Notes: generated by a model not told the origin, from the sequence alone. 64,000 bases of DNA from Cryobacterium flavum (GCF_900103805.1 NZ_FNIB01000009.1:1-64000), one strand, 5' to 3'. Positions 1 through 8,314 are shown, numbered from the stretch's first letter. A program made the numbers and translations.

Positions 1-123
1 CCGCGCAGCAACATGCCGGGCGACAGTGTGGTGCGAACACCCCGTCAGCTCCGCAGCAGCGCGAAAAGATCGTGTCAGATCATACGCAGCGAGAATTTCC
101 ATAACTTCTACGTCTACCTTCAT
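1..123 (-). CDS. istA: IS21-family transposase IstA, N-terminal fragment
   Basis: The first 41 codons of a protein that runs off the left edge. The start ATG is at 123. The visible residues include YDLTRSFRAAAELTGCSHHT, which matches the N-terminal helix-turn-helix of IS21-family IstA proteins (AYDLTGS..AAAELAGCSHHTV in many actinobacteria). IstA is the DDE recombinase that works with the ATPase IstB to move the element. The catalytic part is not visible, so integrity cannot be judged. Identification rests only on this N-terminal motif and on the terminal repeats just upstream. Confidence 0.75.
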   Translation of the reverse strand, partial: MKVDVEVMEILAAYDLTRSFRAAAELTGCSHHTVARHVAAR

Positions 124-225
124 AAATGGGCCTCTTCCTGAACTGGCTTGATGCGTCTAGATACCGCAATCAAACCCCAGGGAGAGGCTCCCGCCGGTTA
201 ACCGGTCGGGCTCAGAAAAGGAAGT

Positions 226-318
226 GGGCAGATCTCATGGCCACCAACGGGCAGATCTCCTGGCCGTCAGCGGGCAATTCCGTGGCCGCCTACGGGCAGC
301 TTCTCATGTCCGCCGACA
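226..318 (-). repeat. IS21-type multiple terminal repeats
   Basis: Four imperfect direct repeats with a period of 22-25 bases, each beginning GGGCAG or GGGCAA on the plus strand (226, 249, 272 and 294), and most carrying a TGGCC core. These are typical transposase-binding repeats at IS21 ends. Confidence 0.65.
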
Positions 319-615
319 CCGGTGCTTGGCGCCGGCGTCACCATCCGCAGCGGAACCTTCCGTGGCATCTCTGGCCCCGGCCACTGCCCCACGCTCGGCC
401 GCAACTCCGTGATTCTCGAAGTGGTCCTGGCCGATGACCTGGCCGAAGAGCCCGGCCAGGTTCACAGGCCGGTGATGACTGAGGAGTGGGCGGTAGCGGT
501 CGAACGCCGGCATCAGCGCTGTGCGGATGCTGGGTTGCTGTAGCTCACACCAGTCGAGTTGACCGGGGCGCTGCACTGAGAATTTAGTTTCGCGGTGTGG
601 CACCCCGTAGCCAGC
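319..615. other. Gene-free stretch next to the IS end
   Basis: Open frames exist on both strands, but none has a convincing ribosome site or recognisable product. It may be decayed sequence disrupted by the adjacent insertion sequence. Confidence 0.4.
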
Positions 616-1134
616 TCAGGTGCACGGATCCGTCACCTGACTGGGCGAGTCGAGACGCCCGGCTGTCGTCAGCATCCCAAGCTTGCGCAGGCTGACTAAG
701 ACGTCAGCCTCCGATCTTCCGGCCACCACCAAGGTGTTCCCTCCTATCAGCGCACGCCGAGCAGCTGATCCGCGGGCTGCGCTAAGCGGGGCAACGATGA
801 CTAAGGGGACTACTCCTGCCCACGCACCACCGAGGTCACCGCGGCCGGTTTTGTTCGCGTGAAGGCGATCTACCTCGTAGGCCGATGCAGTCTCTTCTGC
901 CCAGGTCCCGTTCTCCGTCGCTTGCAGCATCAGCCCCTCCTGGGCGAAGGCGGCACACGAGACAATAAATTGATGGCGGGCTTCAGCCTTCTCAGCCGGG
1001 GCCCCGGCGACCGGATAATTCGGCACGAGGCTGGTGATCAGGGTCTCGACACTTTGCGAACACCAGATTTCATCATTCGTCAGCATGCCGCAGATGACGA
1101 AAAGCGGCTTGGTCTTGCGCGGTTCAGCTTCCAT
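616..1134 (-). CDS. Hypothetical protein, 172 aa
   Basis: A cytoplasmic protein of unknown function. I see no signal peptide, membrane segment or known catalytic motif. The ATG at 1134 is preferred over the in-frame GTG at 1140, because a GCCGCGCATG promoter-like box lies exactly 8 bases upstream of the ATG, the spacing seen at several other genes of the element. That points to a leaderless message. The C-terminal third (VVAGRSEADVLVSLRKLGML) reads as a normal folded segment. No neighbour suggests a role. Confidence 0.5.
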   Translation of the reverse strand: MEAEPRKTKPLFVICGMLTNDEIWCSQSVETLITSLVPNYPVAGAPAEKAEARHQFIVSCAAFAQEGLMLQATENGTWAEETASAYEVDRLHANKTGRGDLGGAWAGVVPLVIVAPLSAARGSAARRALIGGNTLVVAGRSEADVLVSLRKLGMLTTAGRLDSPSQVTDPCT

Positions 1135-1142
1135 GCCCACGT

Positions 1143-1152
1143 CATGCGCGGC
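1143..1152 (-). promoter_or_regulatory. GCCGCGCATG box 8 bases before a start codon
   Basis: On the minus strand the ten-mer is followed by 8 bases and then the ATG at 1134. The same box and spacing recur at 3025, 30219, 31333, 32448 and 32467, with a one-base variant at 32892. I infer a -10-type element of leaderless promoters. Confidence 0.5.
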
Positions 1153-1186
1153 AGAGCCACTGCCAAACTGCTTCCTCAGCGCCCGA

Positions 1187-1555
1187 CTACTCGTTTAGCT
1201 CCTGCAGGCGCGGGTCGTCGAGGTCGAAGTCGAGGAGACCCAGACTTGCCGCGTCTTCACAAACGGGCGTGTGCGGGTCGCGGGTGCATGTGAGACCCAT
1301 GAAGTAATGTGCGTCGTCGGTGGTGTACTCAATCAACGACCCCGCACCTGGATGGTCCTTGACCGCTGCAACCCAGCCCTCGACATCATCACAGGCTGAG
1401 AGAGTGGCGATTAACTCAGCGTCGTTGTTCATGCCGACTGCCTCCGCATCAGCCATAGCTGAACTGCATTCAGGGGATGCAGAAGATGAGCAGCCCGTAA
1501 GCGTTCCCAGCAGGAAAAGGACGGGTACGACGGTCCAGGCGAAGGTCTTCCTCAT
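1187..1555 (-). CDS. Small exported lipoprotein, 122 aa
   Basis: The N-terminus has basic residues, a hydrophobic core and a lipobox (LTGC with Cys at residue 22), so the protein should be exported and lipid-anchored. The mature part is short and acidic, with four further cysteines that could form disulfides. No catalytic motif is seen. The start ATG at 1555 is the natural one for the signal peptide. It is divergent from the next lipoprotein gene (1626), with only about 70 bases between them that must hold both promoters. Function unknown. Confidence 0.6.
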   Translation of the reverse strand: MRKTFAWTVVPVLFLLGTLTGCSSSASPECSSAMADAEAVGMNNDAELIATLSACDDVEGWVAAVKDHPGAGSLIEYTTDDAHYFMGLTCTRDPHTPVCEDAASLGLLDFDLDDPRLQELNE

Positions 1556-1625
1556 GCTCGCACTCTACCGGCTTTGGAGTGATACAAGATATCAAGGAGG
1601 GGTTCTGTGTCGCTACGATTGGCTC

Positions 1626-2066
1626 ATGCAGCGGATAGGTGTCGCAGTATCAGTGCTCTTGCTTACTGGGTGCACTGGCAATGCCCCCGCGGGAGTAAGC
1701 ACACCGTCGCCGACGCCAACAATCGCCCAACCGGCTGCGCCGATCTCAATTGAAGAGGCTTGCGTTGACTTGCTCGGCATGAGCGACGAGCCAGAGCTCC
1801 GTGGCATGTCTCTGATCGACTACCAAGGCGATTATTGGAACTGGCTTCTCGAGATCCGGGATGTTACCCACGCCATAGGGCCGGGACTCGGCCTGACCAG
1901 TTCATCTGCCAGTCTGGCAGTGACTCAACTAGGCACCGCGGCCGCTGCAGAGTTCTCAGTTCTTGTGCGTGAGATGAACCGCGAGCGCGTGCGCGGCGTC
2001 GAATCCGGTCCCATAAAGACTTCGCTCACCAACGCCCTTAAAAACGTTGAACGGCTCTGCGAATAG
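1626..2066 (+). CDS. Exported lipoprotein, 146 aa
   Basis: The ATG at 1626 gives a short signal peptide ending in the lipobox LTGC, followed by a Pro/Thr/Ser-rich linker and a mature domain of about 100 residues. The frame stays open further upstream, but those codons do not form a signal sequence, so the later ATG is chosen. A good Shine-Dalgarno-like AAGGAGG lies rather far upstream (about 1593). The paired divergent lipoprotein at 1187-1555 suggests a common surface role. No homology recognised. Confidence 0.6.
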   Translation: MQRIGVAVSVLLLTGCTGNAPAGVSTPSPTPTIAQPAAPISIEEACVDLLGMSDEPELRGMSLIDYQGDYWNWLLEIRDVTHAIGPGLGLTSSSASLAVTQLGTAAAAEFSVLVREMNRERVRGVESGPIKTSLTNALKNVERLCE

Positions 2067-2247
2067 CACTTCATTCCGCAATCCTCCCGAAGGTCGGGAC
2101 GGGCAGTGATCGGTGGGGTGCAACCGAGACGCGTTGACGCAGTTGGGCTGCGATTTTTCTCTTCGGCAAATTACGGATTCCTGCCGCGCATGCATGTCTC
2201 GGAGCCGCTCACCCGAGGGGCTCTGGCCCTTCTGCGTCAGATAAACG

Positions 2248-2283
2248 AACGGCGAGTCCCACTGCATGCGGAGCTCGCCGTTT
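2248..2283 (+). terminator. Hairpin downstream of the lipoprotein gene
   Basis: AACGGCGAG pairs with CTCGCCGTT across a 17-base loop, ending in TTTG. It is a weak rho-independent terminator or a regulatory hairpin ahead of the next gene. Confidence 0.35.
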
Positions 2284-2323
2284 GTCATTGGAGGGCCATC
2301 TGACAGAAGAAAACGAGAGCATC

Positions 2324-2683
2324 ATGAGCAAATCAAATACAGACAAGAAGCCGGGCCAATGGTTGGTAATTTTCGCCACCGTATCCGGCGAGCATTTTCA
2401 CGGCCGACGGGTGATGAACACAGAGTACGAGCCCTACTCGACGAGGGCTGAGGCCCACGCATTCGTGCAGGCCGCCCTCGACTTGTACAAAGAACTGCGC
2501 CCGTTAAGCGACTTGTGGAGGCGCGGCGCCGATGGTGACACCGTAAGTTTTGACATGACAGCGCTTGCGATTCGACCCGTTCTCCCTCAGGGACATCTCG
2601 CCACCGCCCGGAGCTGGCAAGCCGAAATGCAGGCGGCAGTTGTTCGTGACGGCCGTGACGTAGTTCTCGCCCACCACGGATGA
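2324..2683 (+). CDS. Hypothetical protein, 119 aa
   Basis: A small soluble protein. The ATG at 2324 is chosen because a purine-rich stretch (GAAAACGAGAG) lies just upstream and the residues before it look like untranslated leader. No membrane segment or known motif is visible. The middle (SGEHFHGRRVMNTEYEPYST) and the helical stretch AHAFVQAALDLYKEL suggest a compact alpha/beta fold. Function unknown. Confidence 0.45.
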   Translation: MSKSNTDKKPGQWLVIFATVSGEHFHGRRVMNTEYEPYSTRAEAHAFVQAALDLYKELRPLSDLWRRGADGDTVSFDMTALAIRPVLPQGHLATARSWQAEMQAAVVRDGRDVVLAHHG

Positions 2684-2881
2684 GCTCAGGCCGCGGCGGT
2701 CACTGCAGCAGGTGGTGACCGCCGCGGAGGGCGTAGAAGACGGCCCCGTGCTCCGCCCTCACGTCTCGTCCTCCTCGGCCACCAGCCCACGATACCGCTC
2801 ACCGTAAACCGCGAGCAGCGCAAAAATCTCGTCAACCGTCCCCAGGTATGTTCTCCCGGAATCCCGCCAAATATCAGCTAT

Positions 2882-3016
2882 CTAGTTGACCGCCTCCGCA
2901 TCCGTGATCAGTCCGTCGTAAGCACTGCGCGCGTAGAACGCCACCAATTTGTTGGCTGCACCTCGCAGCCGGTGGATGCCGACATCGGTGTTTCGAAAAG
3001 GATCCGAAGAACTCAT
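2882..3016 (-). CDS. Hypothetical small protein, 44 aa
   Basis: Starts at ATG 3016, exactly 8 bases downstream of a GCCGCGCATG box, so it is probably translated from a leaderless message. The peptide is basic and mostly helical (RLRGAANKLVAFYARSAYDG). It is too short to classify. The main support is the promoter-to-start geometry shared with other genes of the element. Confidence 0.4.
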   Translation of the reverse strand: MSSSDPFRNTDVGIHRLRGAANKLVAFYARSAYDGLITDAEAVN

Positions 3017-3024
3017 ACCCGTCC

Positions 3025-3034
3025 CATGCGCGGC
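3025..3034 (-). promoter_or_regulatory. GCCGCGCATG box 8 bases before a start codon
   Basis: Same box and same 8-base spacing to the ATG at 3016 as at the other copies in the element. It is preceded by a G-rich stretch (GGGCGGGGT). Confidence 0.5.
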
Positions 3035-3240
3035 ACCCCGCCCAGAGTCTCGGGCCGTCACCCGATCAGCCGTGCGCCACCGGGCGGATGATCGAGGGTG
3101 TGGTGAGCAACGGTTGTGCGGGTTGCGTTGTCGTGCGACAGCGGTCGGCAGCCTAGAGCGGCCTATGTTGTGGTGCGGCCGGCAGTGGCGGCGGGCGACG
3201 GGCGTCGTAGTGCGGCCGGCAGGAATCACTTACCGGCAAC

Positions 3241-3263
3241 CTTCACGAAAGGCTTTCGTGAAG
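3241..3263. repeat. Perfect 23-bp palindrome in a gene-free stretch (3035-3455)
   Basis: Two 11-base arms, CTTCACGAAAG and CTTTCGTGAAG, flank a single G. The surrounding 420 bases hold no convincing gene. They do hold a direct repeat, TGCGGCCGGCAG, at about 3174 and 3211. The palindrome has the size of an operator or a recombinase site; its partner is unknown. Confidence 0.5.
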
Positions 3264-3455
3264 ATCAGGCTTTCCGGGCGGCTTGCCGGCCGTTGTGCGT
3301 TAGATTCCCGATCTGACCCGGCGGGAGTCAACGTTCTTCAAAATAGAGGTGGTGAAACCGAGCGCGGGTGAATCCTCGCCGTCACTGTTCGACCTATCCT
3401 TAGGCATCTGTGGCCTGAGTTGTCAGGAACCAACGGACTACCCCGCCGCCATGAC

Positions 3456-4478
3456 TCAGCGCCAGTTGTCTTCACTGTAAATATAGTCGCCAGAATATTC
3501 TCTGCTTAAGCTTTCCGGTTTGAAAACTGGAAGCCCGTCTTCGACTCGAGCGCTGAAAATCATAGACATCTCCTCGAGGTCTTCGGAAAACACAGTAGGC
3601 GTGTCATTGTAGACACCGCCATTGTAGGTGTATGACAGGTGCTGTTCTGTAGCTGTTTTCTGGCTGGCGCCCAAAGTTTCAGCTGTCACACTGAGGGCGA
3701 AAGTAGGCGCCTTTCGGAGCTCCCATTTCACCTCAGCGACCGCCGCACTTCTGACATAAGACCAGTTTGGGCATGCATGGTCCCGAGTGTCTGCTGGTTC
3801 CGCAAAGCAGGCGCTGATGAACGTAGCCAGCTCAGACTCGAACTGTTCGACGACGGCTTTCGCCGGTGTGAACTGCCAGTCAATTACATTGTCCGAGGCC
3901 GTACTTAGCTCGATCGGCTCAGAAGAGACCAGCGTGTTATCGGCAACCGCAACTTCGTACGTACCTGGGAAAACGAGCAACGCTCCGTCGTCTGAATTTG
4001 CTGGCGTCACCTTGGCATCATTAACGGCGAGCTTCGGAAGCAGTGTGCCGAAAGGCGCCGCGATGGTTGCGTATCCACCTTTCACCATCCAGCCGTCCGT
4101 CGTTTTTGATGCCAGAAACTGAACTTCAGCGGTCTCGCCGTTGACGTCGTAGGTTGCGGAGACTGGGACCTCTTTTTCGGAATACATGTCGTCGGAAGAG
4201 GCGGCAGAGGACCCGGCGATCAGCACAACAATGTTGGTGATGGAATCCGACTTCTTGAGGACAGCGTCTGTGAGAAGAACACGCTGTTCATCGGGTACGC
4301 CAGGGTTGATGAGCTCAACCGCTCTTACTGCGTCCCCTCTTTGGACGGCTTCTAAGAATGACTGGACGATTTCATCGGGTGTCTCGGCTGCTGCAGAACA
4401 GCCCGAGAGCATAGAAACAGATAGTGTGACCGCGCCGATGACGCCGACGCTCTTTCGGAGTACAGGAGATTTCTTCAA
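3456..4478 (-). CDS. Exported lipoprotein, about 340 aa
   Basis: Begins at a TTG (4478) with an AAAGG ribosome site about 8 bases upstream. A signal peptide leads to the lipobox LSGC (Cys27). The first mature domain (DEIVQSFLEAVQRGDAVRAVELINPGV) has the look of NTF2-like or DUF4878-type modules found in exported proteins. A beta-rich domain follows (VPVSATYDVNGETAEVQFL), then a C-terminal region with three cysteines (ACFAEP, HACPNW). It is probably anchored on the outer face of the membrane. Its role in the element, perhaps surface exclusion or mating contact, is only a guess. Confidence 0.6.
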   Translation of the reverse strand: MKKSPVLRKSVGVIGAVTLSVSMLSGCSAAAETPDEIVQSFLEAVQRGDAVRAVELINPGVPDEQRVLLTDAVLKKSDSITNIVVLIAGSSAASSDDMYSEKEVPVSATYDVNGETAEVQFLASKTTDGWMVKGGYATIAAPFGTLLPKLAVNDAKVTPANSDDGALLVFPGTYEVAVADNTLVSSEPIELSTASDNVIDWQFTPAKAVVEQFESELATFISACFAEPADTRDHACPNWSYVRSAAVAEVKWELRKAPTFALSVTAETLGASQKTATEQHLSYTYNGGVYNDTPTVFSEDLEEMSMIFSARVEDGLPVFKPESLSREYSGDYIYSEDNWR

Positions 4479-4832
4479 TGACTATGCCTTTCGGACGGAT
4501 ATTGCGGCTCGGAGATGTGCGAGTGATCAAAAAGTCTTAGCGGGACGCACGCGTGTGTTGATAAGTCAGTCATCATGGAGGCTGAGAATCCCCCGCCGCG
4601 GGTTCTTTGTTCTGTTTGAAGATCGACCAATTACCCCACGCGCCGGTCGCTTCAATCCCAGCTCTAGTCTCATGCTAACCGTCGAAGAACTTTGGTCGTC
4701 TGCAATCGGATGCCCTGAAACTGGGTACAAATGATGAATTTCGACAAGGGGGATATTAAAATCCACGGTCTGGACCTAAACGCTGTACTGTCCTGCCCGA
4801 CTCCGACCAAGATCCGTATATGCCCTCACCCC
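4479..4832. other. Gene-free stretch between lipoprotein and sigma-like pair
   Basis: A 66-codon frame on the minus strand (4566-4766) has no good ribosome site or recognisable features and I do not call it. No clear terminator or promoter motif is seen. Confidence 0.35.
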
Positions 4833-5366
4833 TCACGCTGCGATTGCCCGGGCGAGCACGCTCCGAACCTCGTCGACGCTGGCGAGAGAACCGTGACGTT
4901 TCGGGTCTTTTTCTCTCGCCCACCTGTTGGCATGCTGCGCGGCCAGCGCCTCGCCCACGGTCGGTTCCCGCATGAGCTCTTCGCGTAGCCCCTCGACGAT
5001 CCATGCTGTGTGCGCTAGGCGACGTTCGGTCGGCTCGAGCTCAGCGAAGCCGGTGACTGCGCTGGACTTGAACCACCGTCTAACTGATCCATCGAGAGCG
5101 GACTTCAGGTACGCGTCCCAGTCACGGACCTTGGAAGGGGTACGTCGCTTCGCGATAGTGCCAATCAGCTTGGTGACGATCAATGCGGCTTCACCCTCGA
5201 CGTCTGCGAGCTGCGTGTACCAAGGGTCGGCGTTATCTCGGCACCATTTCTTTGAGGAAAACCCGATGGCCGGTAGCACGCTCATGATGATCGCGTCCCG
5301 TGCCGCCCGGCGGTCGTCGTGGGGCATCTCCAGCATCTGACGGACGGCGGCGTCCACATGGATCAT
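4833..5366 (-). CDS. Sigma-70 region 2/3-like protein (partner of the region-4-like protein)
   Basis: 177 aa. The segment around residues 80-150 (DAYLKSALDGSVRRWFKSS, then LREELMREPTVGEALAA) resembles sigma region 2.2-2.4 running into region 3.0, where family members have a YA..RIRGA..D.LR helix and an L..ELGREPT..E.A motif. Region 4 is absent, but the gene immediately upstream encodes a region-4-like protein and the two overlap by ATGA, so they are probably translated together. I infer that the two polypeptides form one split sigma factor. SigO-RsoA of Bacillus subtilis is a known two-subunit precedent. The similarity is weak and was judged by eye. Confidence 0.5.
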   Translation of the reverse strand: MIHVDAAVRQMLEMPHDDRRAARDAIIMSVLPAIGFSSKKWCRDNADPWYTQLADVEGEAALIVTKLIGTIAKRRTPSKVRDWDAYLKSALDGSVRRWFKSSAVTGFAELEPTERRLAHTAWIVEGLREELMREPTVGEALAAQHANRWAREKDPKRHGSLASVDEVRSVLARAIAA

Positions 5367-5713
5367 CGGGCAGCCCCAAAGACTGCACCGTTCGGGCGGA
5401 TTTTGGCACGGATCGAGATGCGATTCATGGCCTCATCGCGGATCGCTGAAACCCGATATTCGCCGAGCCCCAAGTCTGCGGCGATCGCGCGCATGGTGCG
5501 CGGTTCTTGACCGTCGAAACCAAAGACGCCGCGAATCACATACTGCTCGTCTACCGTCAACGTGGCGACGATCTCGTTGAGGCGGCGAGCTCGGATCTCT
5601 TCCTCGTCCAGCTCCTCCATCACCTCTTCAGCGGAGGGGGCGTCAGACACCAATCTCCCGAAGAGAGATTGGCCTGTTTCAGTGACATCATCGAGTGAGG
5701 CGAGATAGAGCAT
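5363..5713 (-). CDS. Sigma-70 region 4-like protein
   Basis: 116 aa from ATG 5713, with AAGGA just upstream. The C-terminal half reads LTVDEQYVIRGVFGFDGQEP, then RTMRAIAADLGLGEYRVSAI and RDEAMNRI. This fits sigma region 4, where L...E..V...RFG.DG.EP.TL..IA..LG.S..RV.QI...A...L is the family pattern, including the helix-turn-helix that reads the -35 box. Region 2 is missing; the next gene, overlapping by ATGA, supplies a region-2/3-like protein. A palindrome at 5808-5830 lies upstream and may be an operator. This half is the better supported of the pair. Confidence 0.7.
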   Translation of the reverse strand: MLYLASLDDVTETGQSLFGRLVSDAPSAEEVMEELDEEEIRARRLNEIVATLTVDEQYVIRGVFGFDGQEPRTMRAIAADLGLGEYRVSAIRDEAMNRISIRAKIRPNGAVFGAAR

Positions 5714-5807
5714 GGTGCGGTCCTTATGTGATGGGCCGCCTGTTGACTGCCTCACCACATAGATGTGGTCGCCTGCGCAATAAAACGGCTATTAGAGCTT
5801 CTCGCCC

Positions 5808-5830
5808 TACCCCCAGTTCGGGGGTCATTT
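5808..5830 (-). promoter_or_regulatory. Palindrome shared with 20768-20790, possible operator
   Basis: The inverted repeat ACCCCC-GAAC-TGGGGGT lies upstream of the sigma-like pair. 22 of 23 bases match a site directly in front of the promoter at 20793. It could bind a common regulator. Confidence 0.45.
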
Positions 5831-5887
5831 AGTCAAACCAGAGGTTTGCCTAGTTCGCGAGGCCCGTGCTCTGATCGTCGACCGGCG

Positions 5888-6667
5888 CTACGCCGTGGCT
5901 GAGTCCCGCCCAGCCTTGACGCGCTCGACGCTCACACCGAACTTCGTGGCCAGCGCACGCAGTGTCGGAGCTGGCCCGTCAGCCAGCGCAAACTCAGCCT
6001 GGATCCGCAGATCAAGATCTCGATCCGTGGTCGATTTCGCTCTGCTCACCATCGGCTGTGCGGCGACCGCCGGACCCTGGTTCGCGAGTCGGGTCCGAGC
6101 AGCGGCCAGCTCCGCCGAATCTGTGGTCTCAGCCACGAGGATGCGAAGCAGTCCATCGGTGGCCGTCAGCACACCAAGAGGGAAGAGCGTGCTGACCACA
6201 GCCAGCCCAATCTGCACCGGAAGCCCGGCATCCTGCGATACGGCGAAGCCGTGCCATATATTGAGCCCGACACTCGCCAATGTCCACCCCCACATCAGCG
6301 CCCACTGGCGACCTTGGGCTGAGCGGAACCAAGGCACCCGTGAACCGGCGGCAGGCATACCTTCGCGATCACGAATGATGACGAGGGCGAGAGCGCTGGT
6401 CAAAATGAAGCTGTCGACGCCGGCCGGCAGGAGCCAAACTTTCCAGCTGCTCAGGTGCATGAGTTCCGCGATCGCGACTTGTGCGGAAAACGAGAGCATG
6501 AAAGAAGCAGCCATAGCTAGAAGCGTCACCGCCGAAGTCAGTGCAATAAACCCGGGGCTCTGAGGGCTGAGCTGTTTAGAAATTTTTCTAGAGCCTGAAG
6601 TAGTTGTAGAGCCTGGTTTAAAAGATGCCACGAGTTGTCCGCCTCCTGCAGATATGAATTCCGACAT
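5888..6667 (-). CDS. DUF2637-like membrane protein with C-terminal helix-turn-helix
   Basis: 259 aa. After a hydrophilic N-terminus there are about four membrane spans (ALTSAVTLLAMAASFMLSF, WLLPAGVDSFILTSALALVI, WALMWGWTLASVGLNIWHGF, IGLAVVSTLFPLGVLTATDG). The pattern W..PAGVDSFI..SALAL with a later SVGLNIWH is typical of DUF2637 proteins, which are common on actinobacterial conjugative elements. The last 60 residues (PTLRALATKFGVSVERVKAG) look like a helix-turn-helix. The ATG at 6667 sits only 6 bases after a GCCGGACACA promoter box, so translation is probably leaderless. A role in transfer or spread is inferred from context. Confidence 0.6.
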   Translation of the reverse strand: MSEFISAGGGQLVASFKPGSTTTSGSRKISKQLSPQSPGFIALTSAVTLLAMAASFMLSFSAQVAIAELMHLSSWKVWLLPAGVDSFILTSALALVIIRDREGMPAAGSRVPWFRSAQGRQWALMWGWTLASVGLNIWHGFAVSQDAGLPVQIGLAVVSTLFPLGVLTATDGLLRILVAETTDSAELAAARTRLANQGPAVAAQPMVSRAKSTTDRDLDLRIQAEFALADGPAPTLRALATKFGVSVERVKAGRDSATA

Positions 6668-6706
6668 CACGTATGTGTCCGGCAAAAGCACGCATCTGCG
6701 AAACCC
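6668..6706 (-). promoter_or_regulatory. Element promoter, GGGTTT-N17-GCCGGACACA
   Basis: On the minus strand GGGTTT (6706-6701) is followed after exactly 17 bases by GCCGGACACA (6683-6674), then by the ATG at 6667. The layout is the same as at 6867, 11776 and 12504. Confidence 0.65.
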
Positions 6707-6866
6707 GAGCCACCTGCACCACAGCACCACCTGCCTCAACAGCCCGGCGCCCCGTCACCCATCCAGAACAACCACGCCAAGAACCCCGACCAGCACCACG
6801 CCCAGAAAGACAACAGCTATTCGGAAAGCTGGCCGGCGATCAGGGAGGTAAGAGGCGCGAAGCGCC

Positions 6867-6907
6867 GGGTTTGAGCTGCTCATCATTTCGCCGGACACAT
6901 ATAAGGC
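6867..6907 (+). promoter_or_regulatory. Element promoter, GGGTTT-N17-GCCGGACACA
   Basis: GGGTTT at 6867-6872, 17 bases, then GCCGGACACATATA from 6890. The predicted start of transcription is about 6908, giving a leader of some 70 bases before the gene at 6980. It is divergent from the promoter at 6706, and the 6668-6979 interval holds nothing else that I recognise. Confidence 0.65.
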
Positions 6908-6979
6908 ATACAACTTCGCGGGTGCGCGTCGGCTCCGCCGCCCGCCCCGCGAATAGAGCCTTAAGTACCAGGAGAGAGC

Positions 6980-8314
6980 ATGACCGTATTTTTCACCGAA
7001 ACCCCAGATCTAACCCCGCGCCCCGAACCCATAGACCTGAACGCGCTACTGCGCCCTCAACTCTTTTCTAAGCACGGATCACCTGACATCGAACCGACCA
7101 TCCTTCGATGCCTGACCACGGCCCTCACGAATGAACTTTCCCCAGCCCTCTGCCGTCGTTGGCTCATCGCAAATGCTGAACCTCCGATCGTCACCGCTTG
7201 CTCTTCCGCCCCTCGTTGGTTTCGCCTCGTGGCCGCCTGCCGTCAATACCTGGCCACCACAAATTCAGAGGAGGGGGAGCAGGCCCGGCGGTTTGAGGTT
7301 GCGCGGCGCATGGTCGCACGTGTCACCTCACCACTGCCCGCCGGTCGCCTGTCATGGCAGCGCGAAGTCAACGCCCGCGTCGCACTCACGATCATCGCGA
7401 TGCGCCAGCTCGAGCAGGGCTTCACCAGCGTGCGGATCAGCGGCGGCTATCTCGCCACGCAGATGAACCTCGCTCGCCATTCGGCCACCGTCCTCCTGAA
7501 GACGATGGAGAAGGACATCCGCTGGATCCGTAGGGTTGGTGCACGTCACGGCGCCCTCAAGTGGAAGCAGCCCCACCTGGCCGGCCCCACCGGTGCCGAG
7601 CTGCGCGATCGCGCTTGGGAGCACGCCGCGACGATCGACGCCCTGGCCAGCGGCAACTTCGCTCAGGACCCGCTCGCCGAAGTCCTGGCGTCCGTCGCCC
7701 ATCCCGCTTGGTCGTACTCGCAAGCTCTGGCCGCTGAGGGCTCAGAGAAGGAGGTCCGTATCCTCGGGCCGCGCGCATGGATCGCCTTAGTTCACGAGCG
7801 TGCCGGCCTCCCCGATGACAGCGGCCTTGGCCTGACAAAAGCCGCCGTCCGCAAGACGAAGCGGTCGCTGCTCGCGGAGCTGCCCGAGGCATTCGACACT
7901 GATGGTGACCTGGTTGCGGCTCTCGATGAGAAAGCGCTGGCGACGGGGGCGCTCGTCTACAGGGCCGAAAAGGAGCGGTTGTGGTTGGTCGAGGCCGCGG
8001 AGACCGCACGACTACTGAAGGAGTTCAAGGCGATGAAGGCGGCGCGCGTTGTTGCTCGGCGCGCTGTTGGTGCCGTGCTTCGAAAGGCAGAGCATAATGA
8101 GGGCGTGCTGGGGCCGATCCCACACGATGTCAGCGCTCTTCCCGCCTGGGCTTCAGCGGCCGCCGCCCACTTCAACGGCACAGTCGACCACCTGGGCGAC
8201 CGCGAGCTCTTGCCATTCGCCCGGGAGATGCTGGCCGAACATGTGGCGGCTCACGGGCATGATTCAGCAAAGGCCGAAAAGGTCGCTGGCTTCGTATTTC
8301 GGGTCGCAGCATGA
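6980..8314 (+). CDS. Hypothetical protein with a winged-helix-like segment, 444 aa
   Basis: Starts at ATG 6980 with AGGAGAGAG just upstream. The middle (residues about 150-185, SVRISGGYLATQMNLARHSA and TVLLKTMEK) looks like a winged helix-turn-helix of the kind found in plasmid replication or regulatory proteins. The rest is rich in Ala, Arg and Glu helices with no membrane segment. It is the first gene after a well-formed element promoter. I do not recognise the family. A DNA-binding role in replication or control is a reasonable but unproven guess. Confidence 0.5.
   Translation: MTVFFTETPDLTPRPEPIDLNALLRPQLFSKHGSPDIEPTILRCLTTALTNELSPALCRRWLIANAEPPIVTACSSAPRWFRLVAACRQYLATTNSEEGEQARRFEVARRMVARVTSPLPAGRLSWQREVNARVALTIIAMRQLEQGFTSVRISGGYLATQMNLARHSATVLLKTMEKDIRWIRRVGARHGALKWKQPHLAGPTGAELRDRAWEHAATIDALASGNFAQDPLAEVLASVAHPAWSYSQALAAEGSEKEVRILGPRAWIALVHERAGLPDDSGLGLTKAAVRKTKRSLLAELPEAFDTDGDLVAALDEKALATGALVYRAEKERLWLVEAAETARLLKEFKAMKAARVVARRAVGAVLRKAEHNEGVLGPIPHDVSALPAWASAAAAHFNGTVDHLGDRELLPFAREMLAEHVAAHGHDSAKAEKVAGFVFRVAA

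Larger units (their letters stand above)
1..318 (-). mobile_element. End of an IS21-family insertion sequence, partial
   Basis: The minus strand begins with TGTCGGCGGACATGAG at base 318, runs through a set of short repeats and enters the start of an IstA-like transposase that leaves the window. TG-type termini followed by multiple terminal repeats and then istA is the usual layout of IS21 elements. The rest of the element is outside the window. Confidence 0.7.
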
